Shown: positions 9,238-21,656, counted from the first letter of the stretch. The stretch: 64,000 nucleotides of DNA from Streptomyces carpinensis (GCF_002154505.1 NZ_MUBM01000096.1:1-64000), one strand, 5' to 3'. The notes: a model not told the origin generated them from the letters alone. Translations and numbers: made by a program.

Positions 9238-11055
9238 ATGTCACAGTCACACTTCGCCACCTTCACCGAGCTGCTCCGGACGCGGACGGCGGAGCTCGCC
9301 GACCAGGATGTGCACATCCACCTGCGCGACACGCGCGGCGGCGTCCGGGCCGAGCACCTGACGTACGGCGAGCTCGACCAGGAGGCGCGGCGCATAGCCG
9401 CCTGCCTCCAGCAGTACGACGTGGCCCGCAAGCCGGTGCTGCTGCTGTACTCCTCCACCGTCGAGTTCCTGAAGGCGTTCGCGGGCTGCCTGTACGCCGG
9501 TGGCATCGCGGTGCCGGCGCCGATGCCCGGCGAGGCCGGCCACGGCAAGCGGCTCAACCGCACATCGGCCGTCCTGAAGGACAGCGGCGCGGCGGTCGTG
9601 CTGACCGAGACGTCCGGCGCGCCCGAGGTGGCCCTGTGGCTGGCCCGCAGCAACCGCCAGGACGCCGCCTGCGTGGTCACCGACGCCCCCGGGACCGCCG
9701 ACGCCGCCGACTTCCGGCCCGTCGCCGCCCGGTCCGACGACCTGGCGTTCCTGCAGTACACCTCCGGCTCGGTGTCCGAGCCGCGCGGCGTGATGGTCTC
9801 GCACCGCAACCTGCTGGCCAACCAGGAGTCCCTGCAAGCGGTGCTGCGCACCACCCGCGAGGACGTCTTCGGCAGCTGGCTGCCGCACTTCCACGACATG
9901 GGCCTGGTCGCCCATCTGCTGCACCCCGTCTGGCTGGGGAGCCACGGCGTGCAGATCTCTCCGCTGTCCTTCATCAAACGCCCCCTGCGCTGGCTGCAGG
10001 CCATCGACGAGTACGGCGTCACCGTCGGCGGCGGCCCGAACTTCTGCTTCGAGCTGTGCGTGCGGCGGGTCACCGACGAGCAGATCGGCTCCCTCGACCT
10101 GTCCCGCTGGCGGCTGGTGATCAACGGCGCCGAGCCGGTGCGCGCGGACAGCCTGCGCACGTTCGCCGAGCGGTTCGCCCCGGCCGGACTGCGCCCGGAA
10201 GCGCTCTACCCCTCCTACGGCCTCGCCGAGGCCACCCTCGTCGTCTCCGGCGGCACGCCCGGTATCCCGCACATCGAACGGCTCTTCGACCAGGCGGAAC
10301 TGGAGCGCGACCGGGCCACCAGGGCCGTCGCGGGCCGCGCCGCCCGCACCCTGGTCGGCTGCGGCCGGCCGGCCGGCCTCGACGTGCGCATTGTCGACCC
10401 GGTCACCCACCACGAACTGCGGCCCGGCAACGTCGGGGAGATCTGGGTACGCGGTGCCAGCGTGGCCCGCGGCTACTGGAAGCGGCCCACCGAGAGCGTG
10501 CGGGTCTTCCGCGCCACCCTCAACGACGAGGAGAGCAACTTCCTGCGCACCGGCGACCTCGGCCTCCTCGACGACGGTGAACTGTTCGTCACCGGGCGGC
10601 TGAAGGAGGTCGTCATCATCAACGGGCGCAACGTCTACCCGCAGGACCTCGAGGGCGCGGTGAAGTCCGTCAGCCCCGCACTCACCTTCGGCACCGGTGC
10701 CGCGTTCTCCGTGGAGGCCGACCGGGAACAGCTCGTCCTCGTCCAGGAGGTCCGGCTGGCCGGCGTCACCGACGAGGGTCTGCGCTCCGTGGCCCAGCGC
10801 ATCCAGGAGCTGGTCGGCAAGGAGTTCGACATCCCGGCCGGCAACGTCCTGCTGGTGCGGCCCGGCACCGTGCGCCGCACCACCAGCGGCAAGATCCAGC
10901 GGACCGCGATGCGCGACCTGTTCCTGCAGGGCGTGCTGCGCGGCGAGTACGAGGTGCTCACCCCCGACGTACACGCCCTGGTCCGCGCCGACGACGAACT
11001 GCTCGGCGAGGACCTGCTGCGGCCCGAACCGGCGAAGGGGGGCCGGCCGTGGTGA
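9238..11055 (+). CDS. Fatty acyl-AMP ligase (FAAL)
   Basis: This 605-residue ANL enzyme is of the FAAL class, which activates a fatty acid as acyl-AMP and passes it to a carrier protein. It shows LQYTSGSVSEPRGVMVSH (A3, from residue 172), SWLPHFHDMGL, which is typical of FAALs, YGLAEATL (A5), FLRTGDLGLL (A7) and the acyl-transfer lysine Lys552 in TTSGKIQR. The ATG at 9238 has GAGGGG at a 9-base spacing; an ATG at 9229 is in frame. The downstream dehydrogenase overlaps its stop codon, and a carrier protein and PKS follow, so this enzyme probably loads the starter acyl chain. Confidence 0.9.
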   Translation: MSQSHFATFTELLRTRTAELADQDVHIHLRDTRGGVRAEHLTYGELDQEARRIAACLQQYDVARKPVLLLYSSTVEFLKAFAGCLYAGGIAVPAPMPGEAGHGKRLNRTSAVLKDSGAAVVLTETSGAPEVALWLARSNRQDAACVVTDAPGTADAADFRPVAARSDDLAFLQYTSGSVSEPRGVMVSHRNLLANQESLQAVLRTTREDVFGSWLPHFHDMGLVAHLLHPVWLGSHGVQISPLSFIKRPLRWLQAIDEYGVTVGGGPNFCFELCVRRVTDEQIGSLDLSRWRLVINGAEPVRADSLRTFAERFAPAGLRPEALYPSYGLAEATLVVSGGTPGIPHIERLFDQAELERDRATRAVAGRAARTLVGCGRPAGLDVRIVDPVTHHELRPGNVGEIWVRGASVARGYWKRPTESVRVFRATLNDEESNFLRTGDLGLLDDGELFVTGRLKEVVIINGRNVYPQDLEGAVKSVSPALTFGTGAAFSVEADREQLVLVQEVRLAGVTDEGLRSVAQRIQELVGKEFDIPAGNVLLVRPGTVRRTTSGKIQRTAMRDLFLQGVLRGEYEVLTPDVHALVRADDELLGEDLLRPEPAKGGRPW

Positions 11056-12800
11056 GTCCGCTGCTCACCGCCCCCGTGGCGGAGCAGTGCGAGGAAGCCG
11101 TGCAGGCCCGGGTCACCGAGCTGGAGGACCTCCTCGGCGACCCCACCGACTCCGCCAACCCGCTGGGCTACGCCGGCCTGCTGTCGGCCGACCGGGCGGC
11201 GGTGCCCTTCGCGGCGGGTGAGTCGCTGCTCGACCGCTTCCGGCTCGCCGCCGAGTTCGTGCCCCGCGAGCTGGGCGGCCGGCTGGGCCGCGTCGACGCA
11301 CTGGTGCGCGTCATGCGCCCGGTCTTCCGCCGGGACGTGGGCCTGGCCATGGGCTACGGTCTGACCACGTACATGGCCGCCTCCGACGTGTGGACCACGG
11401 GCAGCGACGGCCAGCGCCGCCGGCTCGCCGAGCTGCTGCTGGACGGTGGCCGGGCGGCCATCGCCCAGCACGAGACCGCGCACAGCAACGACTACGTCCG
11501 CAGCCAGGTCACCGGCCGCCGAGCGGCGGGCGGCTTCCTGCTGAACGGCGGCAAACCCCTGATCAACAACCTGGAACGGGCCGGAGCGCTGGTCCTGTTC
11601 TGCCGCACCGATCCCGAACCCGGCAGCCGCAGCCACTCGGTGCTCCTGCTCGATCCGCGCGAACTGCCATACACGCATGCCGTGGTGACGCCCCGCCGGT
11701 CCCCCGTGGGACTGCGCGGCCTCAGGTTCGCCGGGATCGAGTTCGACGGCTGCCCCGTACCGGAGTCGGCGCTGCTCGGCCCGGAGGGCGGCGGCATCGA
11801 GACAGCCCTGCGGTCCTTCCAGATCAGCCGGACCGTCGTCTCCGCGATGGCCGTCGCCGCCGTCGACACCAGCCTGCGCACCGCCGTCCGCTTCGACCAC
11901 GAGCGCTCCGGCGGCTGGCACCCGGCCGGCGCAGACCGCTCCCGCACCGACGCCGCGCTCGCCGGCGCCTTCGTCAACCTGCTGCTGTACGACAGCCTCG
12001 CGGTCGTCGCCACCAGGGCCCTGCACGTGCTGCCCGCCGAGACCAGTGTCTACTCGGCCGCGCTCAAGTACCTGCTGCCGAAGGTCCTCACCGAGACGAT
12101 GTACGACCTGTCCATCGTCCTCGGAGCCGGGTTCTACACCCGGGAGGGAACCCTGGGCATCTTCCAGAAACACGTCCGCGACGTCCCCGTGCTCAGCCTC
12201 GGCCACGCCGGGACCGTCGCCTGCCAGGCCACCGTGATACCCCAGATGCCGCGCCTCGCCCGCCGTTCCTGGTTCCAGGGGGACGAGGCGCCGAAGACCC
12301 TCTTCCAGCTGCGCGGCGAGGTCCCCCCACTGCGCACCGACCGGCTCAGTCTCGCGTGCGGGCGGGACTCCCTCACCGCATCGATGCTCGCCATCAGCGA
12401 GAGCATCGAAGGCGGCGGCCCGGCCGAGCGAGCCCTGCGCGCTCTCGCCGCGCAGCTGGTCGAGGAGTACCGCGAACTGCGCACCCGCGTCCTCGCCCTG
12501 GAGGCGACCGCGGCTCCGTCCCGGCCGAAGGCGGCGTGCTTCGCCCTCATGGACCGGTACGCGCTGCTGCTCGCCGCCGCCGCGGTGCTCGGCGTCTGGT
12601 ACCACGCCCGCGGCGGCCCCGACCCGTTCCTGGCCGACCCCTGCTGGGCGGCCGCGGCCCTGCACCGGGTCGCCGGGCGGCTCGGCGCGCGCGCCGGCGA
12701 GCTGCCCCCGGAGTGCGCGACGCGGATCCGCCACGAGGTGCAGCTCCGCCACGCCGTCCAGAGCAGCTACGACCTCTACAACTCTCCCATCCCCGGCTGA
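11049..12800 (+). CDS. Acyl-CoA dehydrogenase-like acyl-ACP oxidase
   Basis: This 583-residue protein has the acyl-CoA dehydrogenase layout. An N-terminal helical part leads to GYGLTTYMAASDVWTTGSDG and IAQHETAHSNDYVRSQVTG, then a beta domain, then a helical part with VVSAMAVAAVDTSLRTAVRFDHER. It is longer than the usual 380-400 residues because of a C-terminal extension. It starts at tandem GTG codons overlapping the FAAL stop (translational coupling). Coupled to a FAAL and a carrier protein, it most likely introduces an alpha,beta double bond into the carrier-bound fatty acid using FAD. The flavin reductase partner is not visible. Confidence 0.8.
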   Translation: MVSPLLTAPVAEQCEEAVQARVTELEDLLGDPTDSANPLGYAGLLSADRAAVPFAAGESLLDRFRLAAEFVPRELGGRLGRVDALVRVMRPVFRRDVGLAMGYGLTTYMAASDVWTTGSDGQRRRLAELLLDGGRAAIAQHETAHSNDYVRSQVTGRRAAGGFLLNGGKPLINNLERAGALVLFCRTDPEPGSRSHSVLLLDPRELPYTHAVVTPRRSPVGLRGLRFAGIEFDGCPVPESALLGPEGGGIETALRSFQISRTVVSAMAVAAVDTSLRTAVRFDHERSGGWHPAGADRSRTDAALAGAFVNLLLYDSLAVVATRALHVLPAETSVYSAALKYLLPKVLTETMYDLSIVLGAGFYTREGTLGIFQKHVRDVPVLSLGHAGTVACQATVIPQMPRLARRSWFQGDEAPKTLFQLRGEVPPLRTDRLSLACGRDSLTASMLAISESIEGGGPAERALRALAAQLVEEYRELRTRVLALEATAAPSRPKAACFALMDRYALLLAAAAVLGVWYHARGGPDPFLADPCWAAAALHRVAGRLGARAGELPPECATRIRHEVQLRHAVQSSYDLYNSPIPG

Positions 12801-12837
12801 CCGGCGCATGGGTCCGACCCACCGAAGGAGTCCCGCG

Positions 12838-13127
12838 ATGACCACTCCCACGAGTCGGCGCACCCCGGCCGGCCCCGCCGCGCCGCACGACTGGCTGCTC
12901 GACCGGCTCTCCCTCTACCTGCGCCGGGCGCCCGACACCATCGACCCCACCGTGCCGCTGGCCGAGTACGGCATGGACTCGGTGTCCGCGCTCAGCCTGT
13001 GCGGCGACCTGGAGGACGAGTTCGGCCTCGACGTGGAGCCCACCCTGCTGTGGGACCACCCCACCGTCGCGAGTCTCACCGGCTATCTGTGCGCGGTGCT
13101 GCCGGGGCTGTCGGAGAGGCTGCGCTG

Positions 13128-13128
<1 letters not shown>
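12838..13128 (+). CDS. Acyl carrier protein (FAAL/dehydrogenase partner)
   Basis: This is a 96-residue carrier protein with the modification serine in YGMDSVSALSLCGDLEDEFG. The ATG at 12838 follows AAGGAG. Its stop codon overlaps the PKS start (TGATG), so the two are translated together. It is the expected acceptor of the FAAL-activated acyl group and the substrate carrier for the dehydrogenase. Confidence 0.9.
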
Positions 13129-16109
<2,981 letters not shown>

Positions 16110-16125
16110 GGGAGGACCGGTGAAC

Positions 16126-17145
16126 ATGCCCCGTGACACGGTGTACCTCGCCGCGGCCGGAACGGCGCTGCCCGGCGACCCGGTGGACAACGCCGCCCTC
16201 GCGAAGCTGCTGGGCGTGAGCGAGGAGTGGATCGACCTCTTCGTCGGCACCAGGGCCCGGCACTTCGCCTGGGACCCGGCCACCGGCGAGGTGCTCAGGA
16301 CGCTCGCGGACCTGTGTGCGGAGGCCGGGGCGCGGGCCCTTGAGGCCGCCGGGCTCGGACCCGCCGACATCGAGTTCCTCGTCCTCGCCACGGCCACCCC
16401 CGACCATCTGCTGCCGACCACCGCGACCGAGGTCGCGGACCGGCTCGGCATGGACCATCTGCCCGTCTACCAGCTCCAGGCGGGCTGCTCCGGAGCGGTC
16501 CAGGCGCTCGACCTCGGCCGCCGTCTCGTCGCCGGGGGCCATCGTGCGGGCCTGCTGATCGGCGGTGACGTCACTCACCGGTTTCTCGCCGTGCGCCGCA
16601 GCGCGGCCCGGATGCCGACCGAGGAACTGGTCAACCACGTGCTGTTCGGAGACGGCGCGGGTGCCGTCGTCCTCACCGCGGAGCCGGGCGAGGAGGCGGT
16701 CGCGCTGCGCGGGGTGCTCAACCGGTGCGCCGGGCTGCGCCGCCCGCCCGGCCAGTTCATCGACTGGTCCGGCCTCAGCGACCGGGACACGGAGCGGCGG
16801 ATGCTCGCCGAGGACTACAAGGCGATCGAGGAGCATGTCCCGGCGATCTCGGTGGAGATCGTCTGGGAGCTGCTGGGCGAGCTCGGCTGGACAGTTGACG
16901 AGGTCGACCACATCCTGCCGCCGCAGCTGTCCGGGCGGATGACCGCACGCATCATGGAACGCCTGCCGGTGCCGTCGGCGACCGAGGTCTCCTGTGTGTC
17001 CGAGACCGGCAACACCGGCAACGCGCTGCCGTTCCTGCAACTCGACCGCCTGCTGCCCCGGCTGGACCGGGGACAGCGGGCGCTCGCCGTGACGGTGGAG
17101 TCCAGCAAGTGGATCAGGGCCGGGTTCGCCCTTGAGAAGGCGTGA
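16126..17145 (+). CDS. KAS III (FabH-like) ketoacyl synthase, candidate tetronate-forming enzyme
   Basis: This thiolase-fold protein of about 339 residues is of the FabH type. The nucleophile is Cys121 (LQAGCSGAVQAL) and the asparagine is Asn296 (GNTGNALPF). Where FabH has PHQAN, this protein has PPQLS, so the catalytic histidine is replaced by Pro266. Order and company (KAS III, FkbH, ACP) match tetronate clusters such as RK-682 and chlorothricin, where the KAS III homologue joins glyceryl-ACP to a beta-ketoacyl thioester by C-C and C-O bonds. A reaction without decarboxylation could tolerate loss of the histidine (inference). The ATG at 16126 was chosen (GGAGG 10 bases upstream); a GTG at 16120 is the alternative. 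Confidence 0.82.
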   Translation: MPRDTVYLAAAGTALPGDPVDNAALAKLLGVSEEWIDLFVGTRARHFAWDPATGEVLRTLADLCAEAGARALEAAGLGPADIEFLVLATATPDHLLPTTATEVADRLGMDHLPVYQLQAGCSGAVQALDLGRRLVAGGHRAGLLIGGDVTHRFLAVRRSAARMPTEELVNHVLFGDGAGAVVLTAEPGEEAVALRGVLNRCAGLRRPPGQFIDWSGLSDRDTERRMLAEDYKAIEEHVPAISVEIVWELLGELGWTVDEVDHILPPQLSGRMTARIMERLPVPSATEVSCVSETGNTGNALPFLQLDRLLPRLDRGQRALAVTVESSKWIRAGFALEKA

Positions 17146-17152
17146 GGAACGC

Positions 17153-19156
17153 ATGACGACGGAACGCGCGGGACGGATGGCACCGGCGGGCCTGACGGGA
17201 CTGGACCGGCTGCGGGACCTGCGGTCGAGGGGGCTGCTGGAGAAGTCGTACGACCAGGTGGCGGCGCTCCTCGCGGAGGAGACCCTCACGCACGGCGGCA
17301 ACGGCACGAGCGGCGCCTGTGGCGGCATGGGCGCATCCGGCGCATCCGGCGCGGACGGAGCCTACGGCGCCGCGCTCCGGCGCGCCGGCCGGGTGCTCGC
17401 CACGCTCGACCCCGACGCCGTCCTCGCCCATCACCCGGGCACTCCCGTGGTGACCGTCGCGGTCACCGGGCAGTCCACCGTCGCCCCGGTCGTCGACCCG
17501 CTCACGGCCGAACTGGCCCGGCACGGGATGCTGTTGCGGCCCGTGGTCGGGGATCACGGCGCCTGGCTGAGGGACCTGGGCGATCCCGGCGGTCCACTGA
17601 GGTCGGCGGCTGCCGACCTCACGCTGTGCCTGCTCGACGCGGAGGCCGTCTTCGCCCAGGTGCCCGTTCCCTGGCGGCCGGCGGACGTCGAGAAGGCCGC
17701 CGAGGAGGTGCTGGAACGACTCGCCGCGATCGTCGAGGCGGTGCCCGGGACGCTCGTCCTCAACACCGTTCCGCTGCTGCGCCGCTACACCCACCAACTG
17801 GTCGACCATCTGTCGAGGGTCCGACTGTCGGTCGTGTGGCGGGAGTTCAACACACGTCTGCTGCGACTCGCCGAGCGTAGCCCCCGGCTCGTGGTCGTCG
17901 ACCTGGAGCCGCTGGTGTGCGCGGGCGGCCCCGCGGTCGACGAGCGGCTCGCCTGCTACGCCAAGGCGCAGCTGTCCGCCGGACTGCTGGCCGGATACGC
18001 CCGTGAGGTGGCCCATCTTGCCCGTGCCCTGCGCGGCATGACCCGCAAGTGCCTGGTACTGGATCTGGACCACACCCTGTGGGACGGCGTTCTCGCCGAC
18101 GACGGTCCCGACGGCATCGCCGCGGCCGGCACCCTGCGGGGCGAGGCTTTCCACGGCTTCCAACAGGGTGTGAAGCAACTCGGTGCGCAGGGCGTACTGC
18201 TCGCGGTGAGCAGCAAGAACGACCTGGAGGCGGTCCACGACGTGCTGCGCGGACACCCCGACATGGTGTTGCGCGAGCGGGACTTCGTGCGGATCAACGC
18301 CGACTGGCGGCCCAAGGACCGCGGCCTCACCGAGATCGCGGAGGACCTGGGCATCGCGGCCGACGCCCTGGTCTTCGCCGACGACTCCCCGGTGGAGCGC
18401 GCGCAGGTGCGGCACGGCGTACCGGCAACGGCCGTCGTGGCGCTGGACGAGGAGCCCGCGCTGCACCTGACGCGCCTGCTCGCCGACGGATGGTTCGACA
18501 CCCTGCGGCTGACCGACGAGGACCGGGCCAGGACGGACGCCTACCACAGCGAGAGCGGCCGCCGGGCACTGCGGGAGAACGCCGGGTCGCACGAGGACTT
18601 CCTGCGCGGGCTGGACCTGGCCGTGGAGCTGTCCCCGCCCCGGAGCCATGAGTTCGCCCGGCTCGCCCAGCTCACCCGGCGCACCAACCGGTTCAACCTC
18701 ACCGGGACGCGGATGGGGGAGGACGAGCTGCGCGAGCGGGCCGGCGCTCCGGGCCGGCACCTGCTGCTGGCGGTCCGCAGTTCGGACCGCTTCGGCAACG
18801 ACGGGCTGGTCGGGGCGGTCTTGGGGCACTACGACGGGGACCGGCTCCACCTGGACAATCTGTGGCTGAGCTGCCGGGTGCTCGCCCGAGGCATCGAGCA
18901 GGCGTGTGTGGCGGCGGTCCTGGCCGCGGCCCGCGACGAGGGGCTGACCGCCGTGCACGCCGTGTACCGGCCCACGGCACGCAATGAGCGGGCGCGTGAC
19001 TTCTACCCCTCCTGCGGGTTCACAGTCGCGACGCAAGACAGCCACGATCGCGACACGATCACCTTCGGCTACGTTTTGGACAAGGTCCCTCGGCACCCCG
19101 CGCATGTGCGGATCGACAGGATAGAACTGGGGAGGGGGGCCGGTGGGCATCGCTAG
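17153..19156 (+). CDS. FkbH-like glyceryl-ACP synthase
   Basis: This 667-residue protein contains a HAD-type catalytic domain with LDLDHTLWDG (Asp304 and Asp306), the HAD lysine in SSKNDLEAV and later ADDSPVE. A GNAT-like C-terminal part with FGNDGLVG and FYPSCGF follows. Members of the family take 1,3-bisphosphoglycerate, dephosphorylate it and load a glyceryl group on a carrier protein. An extra glycine/serine/alanine-rich stretch lies near residues 45-65. It starts 7 bases after the KAS III gene and overlaps the next ACP gene, so the three are coupled. The glyceryl unit would give the ring carbons of a tetronate. Confidence 0.88.
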   Translation: MTTERAGRMAPAGLTGLDRLRDLRSRGLLEKSYDQVAALLAEETLTHGGNGTSGACGGMGASGASGADGAYGAALRRAGRVLATLDPDAVLAHHPGTPVVTVAVTGQSTVAPVVDPLTAELARHGMLLRPVVGDHGAWLRDLGDPGGPLRSAAADLTLCLLDAEAVFAQVPVPWRPADVEKAAEEVLERLAAIVEAVPGTLVLNTVPLLRRYTHQLVDHLSRVRLSVVWREFNTRLLRLAERSPRLVVVDLEPLVCAGGPAVDERLACYAKAQLSAGLLAGYAREVAHLARALRGMTRKCLVLDLDHTLWDGVLADDGPDGIAAAGTLRGEAFHGFQQGVKQLGAQGVLLAVSSKNDLEAVHDVLRGHPDMVLRERDFVRINADWRPKDRGLTEIAEDLGIAADALVFADDSPVERAQVRHGVPATAVVALDEEPALHLTRLLADGWFDTLRLTDEDRARTDAYHSESGRRALRENAGSHEDFLRGLDLAVELSPPRSHEFARLAQLTRRTNRFNLTGTRMGEDELRERAGAPGRHLLLAVRSSDRFGNDGLVGAVLGHYDGDRLHLDNLWLSCRVLARGIEQACVAAVLAAARDEGLTAVHAVYRPTARNERARDFYPSCGFTVATQDSHDRDTITFGYVLDKVPRHPAHVRIDRIELGRGAGGHR

Positions 19157-19373
19157 CCTCGAAGGATTCCTGACTCTGGTCTGTGACGAACTCGGCCTGG
19201 ATTGCGTAGGGGCGGAGGCGGCGAGCGCCGATCTGGCGGATCTGCCCGGCTGGGACTCACTCAATCTGCTCCGGCTGGTGGTGCTCCTGGAGGAGCACGG
19301 CCGACCGGTTCCGGTGCACCGGCTGCTCCAGGCACGAACCCTCCAAGAGATCTACACTTTTGCGAAGGAGTAA
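19143..19373 (+). CDS. Acyl carrier protein (glyceryl-ACP)
   Basis: This is a short 76-residue carrier protein with the modification serine in LPGWDSLNLLRLV. It starts at GTG inside the end of the FkbH-like gene (14-base overlap). By position it is the carrier that receives the glyceryl group, as RkF does in RK-682 biosynthesis. Confidence 0.88.
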   Translation: MGIASLEGFLTLVCDELGLDCVGAEAASADLADLPGWDSLNLLRLVVLLEEHGRPVPVHRLLQARTLQEIYTFAKE

Positions 19374-19375
19374 CG

Positions 19376-20299
19376 ATGACCGCCGGCCACGGCGCACCGG
19401 GTACCTCCGCGCTCGGCCCGCCTCTGGGCGAGCCCATCGCCGTGACCCCGAAGGGCGACTCCTGGGACCGGGTCAGGGACGATCTCGCCACCCTCGGGTC
19501 CGCGATCGTCCATGCCAGGCTGAGCGACCTGGAGACCCACCTCCCCTCCGGTGACGGGCTGCGCGCGCTGCTCGGACGCGACTGGACGCGCTACCTCGAC
19601 CTCACCCACGCCGACGTCCGACACCGCTACGCCGCGTCGCGCATGCTGCTGAAGTACGCGGCGGGTGCTGTGCTGGACGGCGACCCGGACGAGCTGGAGC
19701 TGGCGTACGGGCCCACCGGGCGGCCGTATCTGCGCGGCTGCGACCAGATCGACATCAGCCTCAGCCACACCGACGACCTGCTGCTCGTGGGCCTGACCAC
19801 ACGCGGGCTGATCGGCGTCGATGCCGAGCGGGCCGACCGCGACATGTACGACAGTGGACTGGGGCGGCACATCTGCACCCCGTACGAGCTGGTGCTGCTG
19901 GCGGGGATGGCGCCGGAGGAGCGCAACCAGGGCCTGGTACGGCTGTGGACGCTGAAGGAGGCGTACAGCAAGGCCATCGGGCAGGGCATGCAGTTCCGCT
20001 TCACCGAGTTCGGTTTCGGACCCGACGGACGGCCGGTGCGCGTGCAGCGCCCCGACGGCACCGAGGGCACCGGCGACGAGTGGCTGTTCCGCACCGTCGT
20101 CCTGGACGGCGGACACGACAGCGGCTACTTCGTCAGCGCCGCCGTCTACGACGCCGGATTCGGCCCTCTATGGGACACCCACATCACCACCATGCTCGAC
20201 CAGGACTGCGTCGAGGCCGTCACCGAGGCGCTCGACCGGGTGGACACCGGCGAACACCCGGCCGGCGATCAGGGCGGCGCGATGTGGTCGCCGTCGTAG
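19376..20299 (+). CDS. 4'-phosphopantetheinyl transferase, Sfp type (cluster-encoded)
   Basis: This 307-residue Sfp-type enzyme transfers phosphopantetheine from CoA to carrier proteins. It shows the two magnesium/CoA motifs: LIGVDAERADRD and LWTLKEAYSKAIGQG. The ATG follows the previous stop by 2 bases with GAAGGAG as ribosome site, so it is the last gene of the biosynthetic operon. It is the likely activator of the cluster's four carrier proteins or domains. Its 3' end overlaps the convergent regulator gene by 31 bases. Confidence 0.88.
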   Translation: MTAGHGAPGTSALGPPLGEPIAVTPKGDSWDRVRDDLATLGSAIVHARLSDLETHLPSGDGLRALLGRDWTRYLDLTHADVRHRYAASRMLLKYAAGAVLDGDPDELELAYGPTGRPYLRGCDQIDISLSHTDDLLLVGLTTRGLIGVDAERADRDMYDSGLGRHICTPYELVLLAGMAPEERNQGLVRLWTLKEAYSKAIGQGMQFRFTEFGFGPDGRPVRVQRPDGTEGTGDEWLFRTVVLDGGHDSGYFVSAAVYDAGFGPLWDTHITTMLDQDCVEAVTEALDRVDTGEHPAGDQGGAMWSPS

Positions 20300-21300
20300 A
20301 TGCCCTTGAGCGCGGCGTTGAATCCGGCCTGGAAGCGGCTGGTCGCCTCCAGCTCCTCGGTGATCTCCGCGATGTGCCGTCGGCAGGTGCGCACCGCCAT
20401 GCCGAGCCGGCGGGCGACCATCTCGTCCTTGTAGCCCCTGGCCATCAGCTGGATGATCGACTTCCGGATGGCATCGGGCGCCGCCGTCGCCCGCTGGGAC
20501 TCGACCACGAACGGCGACGCGTTGTCCCACAGGTGGTCGAACACCGCGCACAGGAACGCCACCAGCGTCGGTTCGCGCACGATGGCGGCGCCGCCCGGCC
20601 GGCCGTCGGTCCTCCGCTCGGGCAGGAAGGCCACCTCGCGGTCGTAGATGATCAGCCGGTCTATGACCTGGTCGACGGTGCGCACCTCGGCGCCGTGCTC
20701 GGTCACGTCTCGCACGTACGCCCGGGTCGGCAGGTCGTTGCGGGCGGTGTGCTGGTAGATGGTCCTGATGGCGGCTCCGTGCTCGAGCACTCCCAGGGCC
20801 GAGACGCGGGCCTCGGCGAGCACATGCGCCGGCCGGGCGCCACCGGGCTGCACACTCATCAGCTCACGTCTGCAGTGGCGGCTGAGGTGGTCCAGCATCG
20901 ACTGGACCCGGCTCTTGTCGCTGATGATGTCGAACGCCTCCAGCCGGTTGCGCAGCCGTCGGCCCTCGAAGTAGAGCGGGGTGAGGGAGTGCAGCTTGGT
21001 GCGGATGTCGGTGACCGCGTTGGTCAGATCCCGGATCTGCCGCTCCGCCGGGCCCACCAGGGTCGCCGCCGCGGCGTCGGGCGCCACGGGCACGAGTTCG
21101 CCAGGGCTGCCCGGCATCGGCTGGAGCAGCCGCAGGCTGCGCAGCGCCTGCTCCGCCCGCTCCACCTCCTGTGGGGTCACGGACAGGTGCCGTGCCATCT
21201 CCTCCCGCACGAATCGGCCCTGCTCGACCGCGTACCCGTACGCGGCGGCGCTCAAATCGTCCAGTTCGGCGAATACCGATTCGGAATCAGCACGTCCCAT
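20269..21300 (-). CDS. LuxR-type transcriptional regulator with TrmB-like N-terminus
   Basis: This is a 343-residue regulator. The N-terminus (LDDLSAAAYGYAVEQGRFVREEMARHLSVTPQEVE) looks like a TrmB/MarR-type winged helix. The C-terminus carries a LuxR-like helix-turn-helix (IIQLMARGYKDEMVARRLGMAVRTCRRHIAEI). The ATG at 21300 is preceded by GGAGGGGGAG. It is convergent with the PPTase and is a plausible pathway-specific regulator of the 1-20 kb cluster. Its ligand is unknown. Confidence 0.8.
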   Translation of the reverse strand: MGRADSESVFAELDDLSAAAYGYAVEQGRFVREEMARHLSVTPQEVERAEQALRSLRLLQPMPGSPGELVPVAPDAAAATLVGPAERQIRDLTNAVTDIRTKLHSLTPLYFEGRRLRNRLEAFDIISDKSRVQSMLDHLSRHCRRELMSVQPGGARPAHVLAEARVSALGVLEHGAAIRTIYQHTARNDLPTRAYVRDVTEHGAEVRTVDQVIDRLIIYDREVAFLPERRTDGRPGGAAIVREPTLVAFLCAVFDHLWDNASPFVVESQRATAAPDAIRKSIIQLMARGYKDEMVARRLGMAVRTCRRHIAEITEELEATSRFQAGFNAALKGIYDGDHIAPP

Positions 21301-21464
21301 CCCCTGGATCTCCCCCTCCGGACGACGCAATTGCTGCCAGGCAACTTTACGCCAGCGTGGAGCACTTGGTCCGTGCGTTCGACGCACGGCAGTGTGTTCC
21401 CGTCGCTGCGGGGCCACCCGAGAGCGGCAACGGTAACGCCGTTCCACTTCATGATGGGGGATAC

Positions 21465-21653
21465 ATGAGAGTAACTTTCGGCGCCGTTCGTACCGTGACG
21501 CTGAGCATGCTGGCGGCCGCTCTGTTGGCCGTTCCGGCCGCCTCCGCCGCCGCAGCAGCCGACCGGTCCCAGCAATCCGAAGGGACGTCCGTGTCGGTCG
21601 TCGTCGTGGGAGAAGTCACTGTGGAGACGCCGAACGACGACCGGTGGGACTAG
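21465..21653 (+). CDS. Small secreted peptide of unknown function
   Basis: This is a 62-residue open reading frame with a convincing signal peptide (MRVTF, hydrophobic LSMLAAALLAVPAASA) and a short mature part rich in Ser, Val and acidic residues ending in NDDRWD. The ATG at 21465 follows GGGGG by 4 bases. It faces away from the LuxR-type regulator gene, sharing the 164-base intergenic region. There is no recognised family, and no cysteines argue for a disulfide toxin. It may be a chance frame, but the signal peptide favours a real gene. Confidence 0.5.
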   Translation: MRVTFGAVRTVTLSMLAAALLAVPAASAAAAADRSQQSEGTSVSVVVVGEVTVETPNDDRWD

Positions 21654-21656
21654 GCC

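Noticed and set aside
20453..21447. Forward-strand open frames opposite the LuxR-type regulator
   Set aside because: The reverse strand carries a coherent regulator with a ribosome site and helix-turn-helix; the forward frames show no fold.
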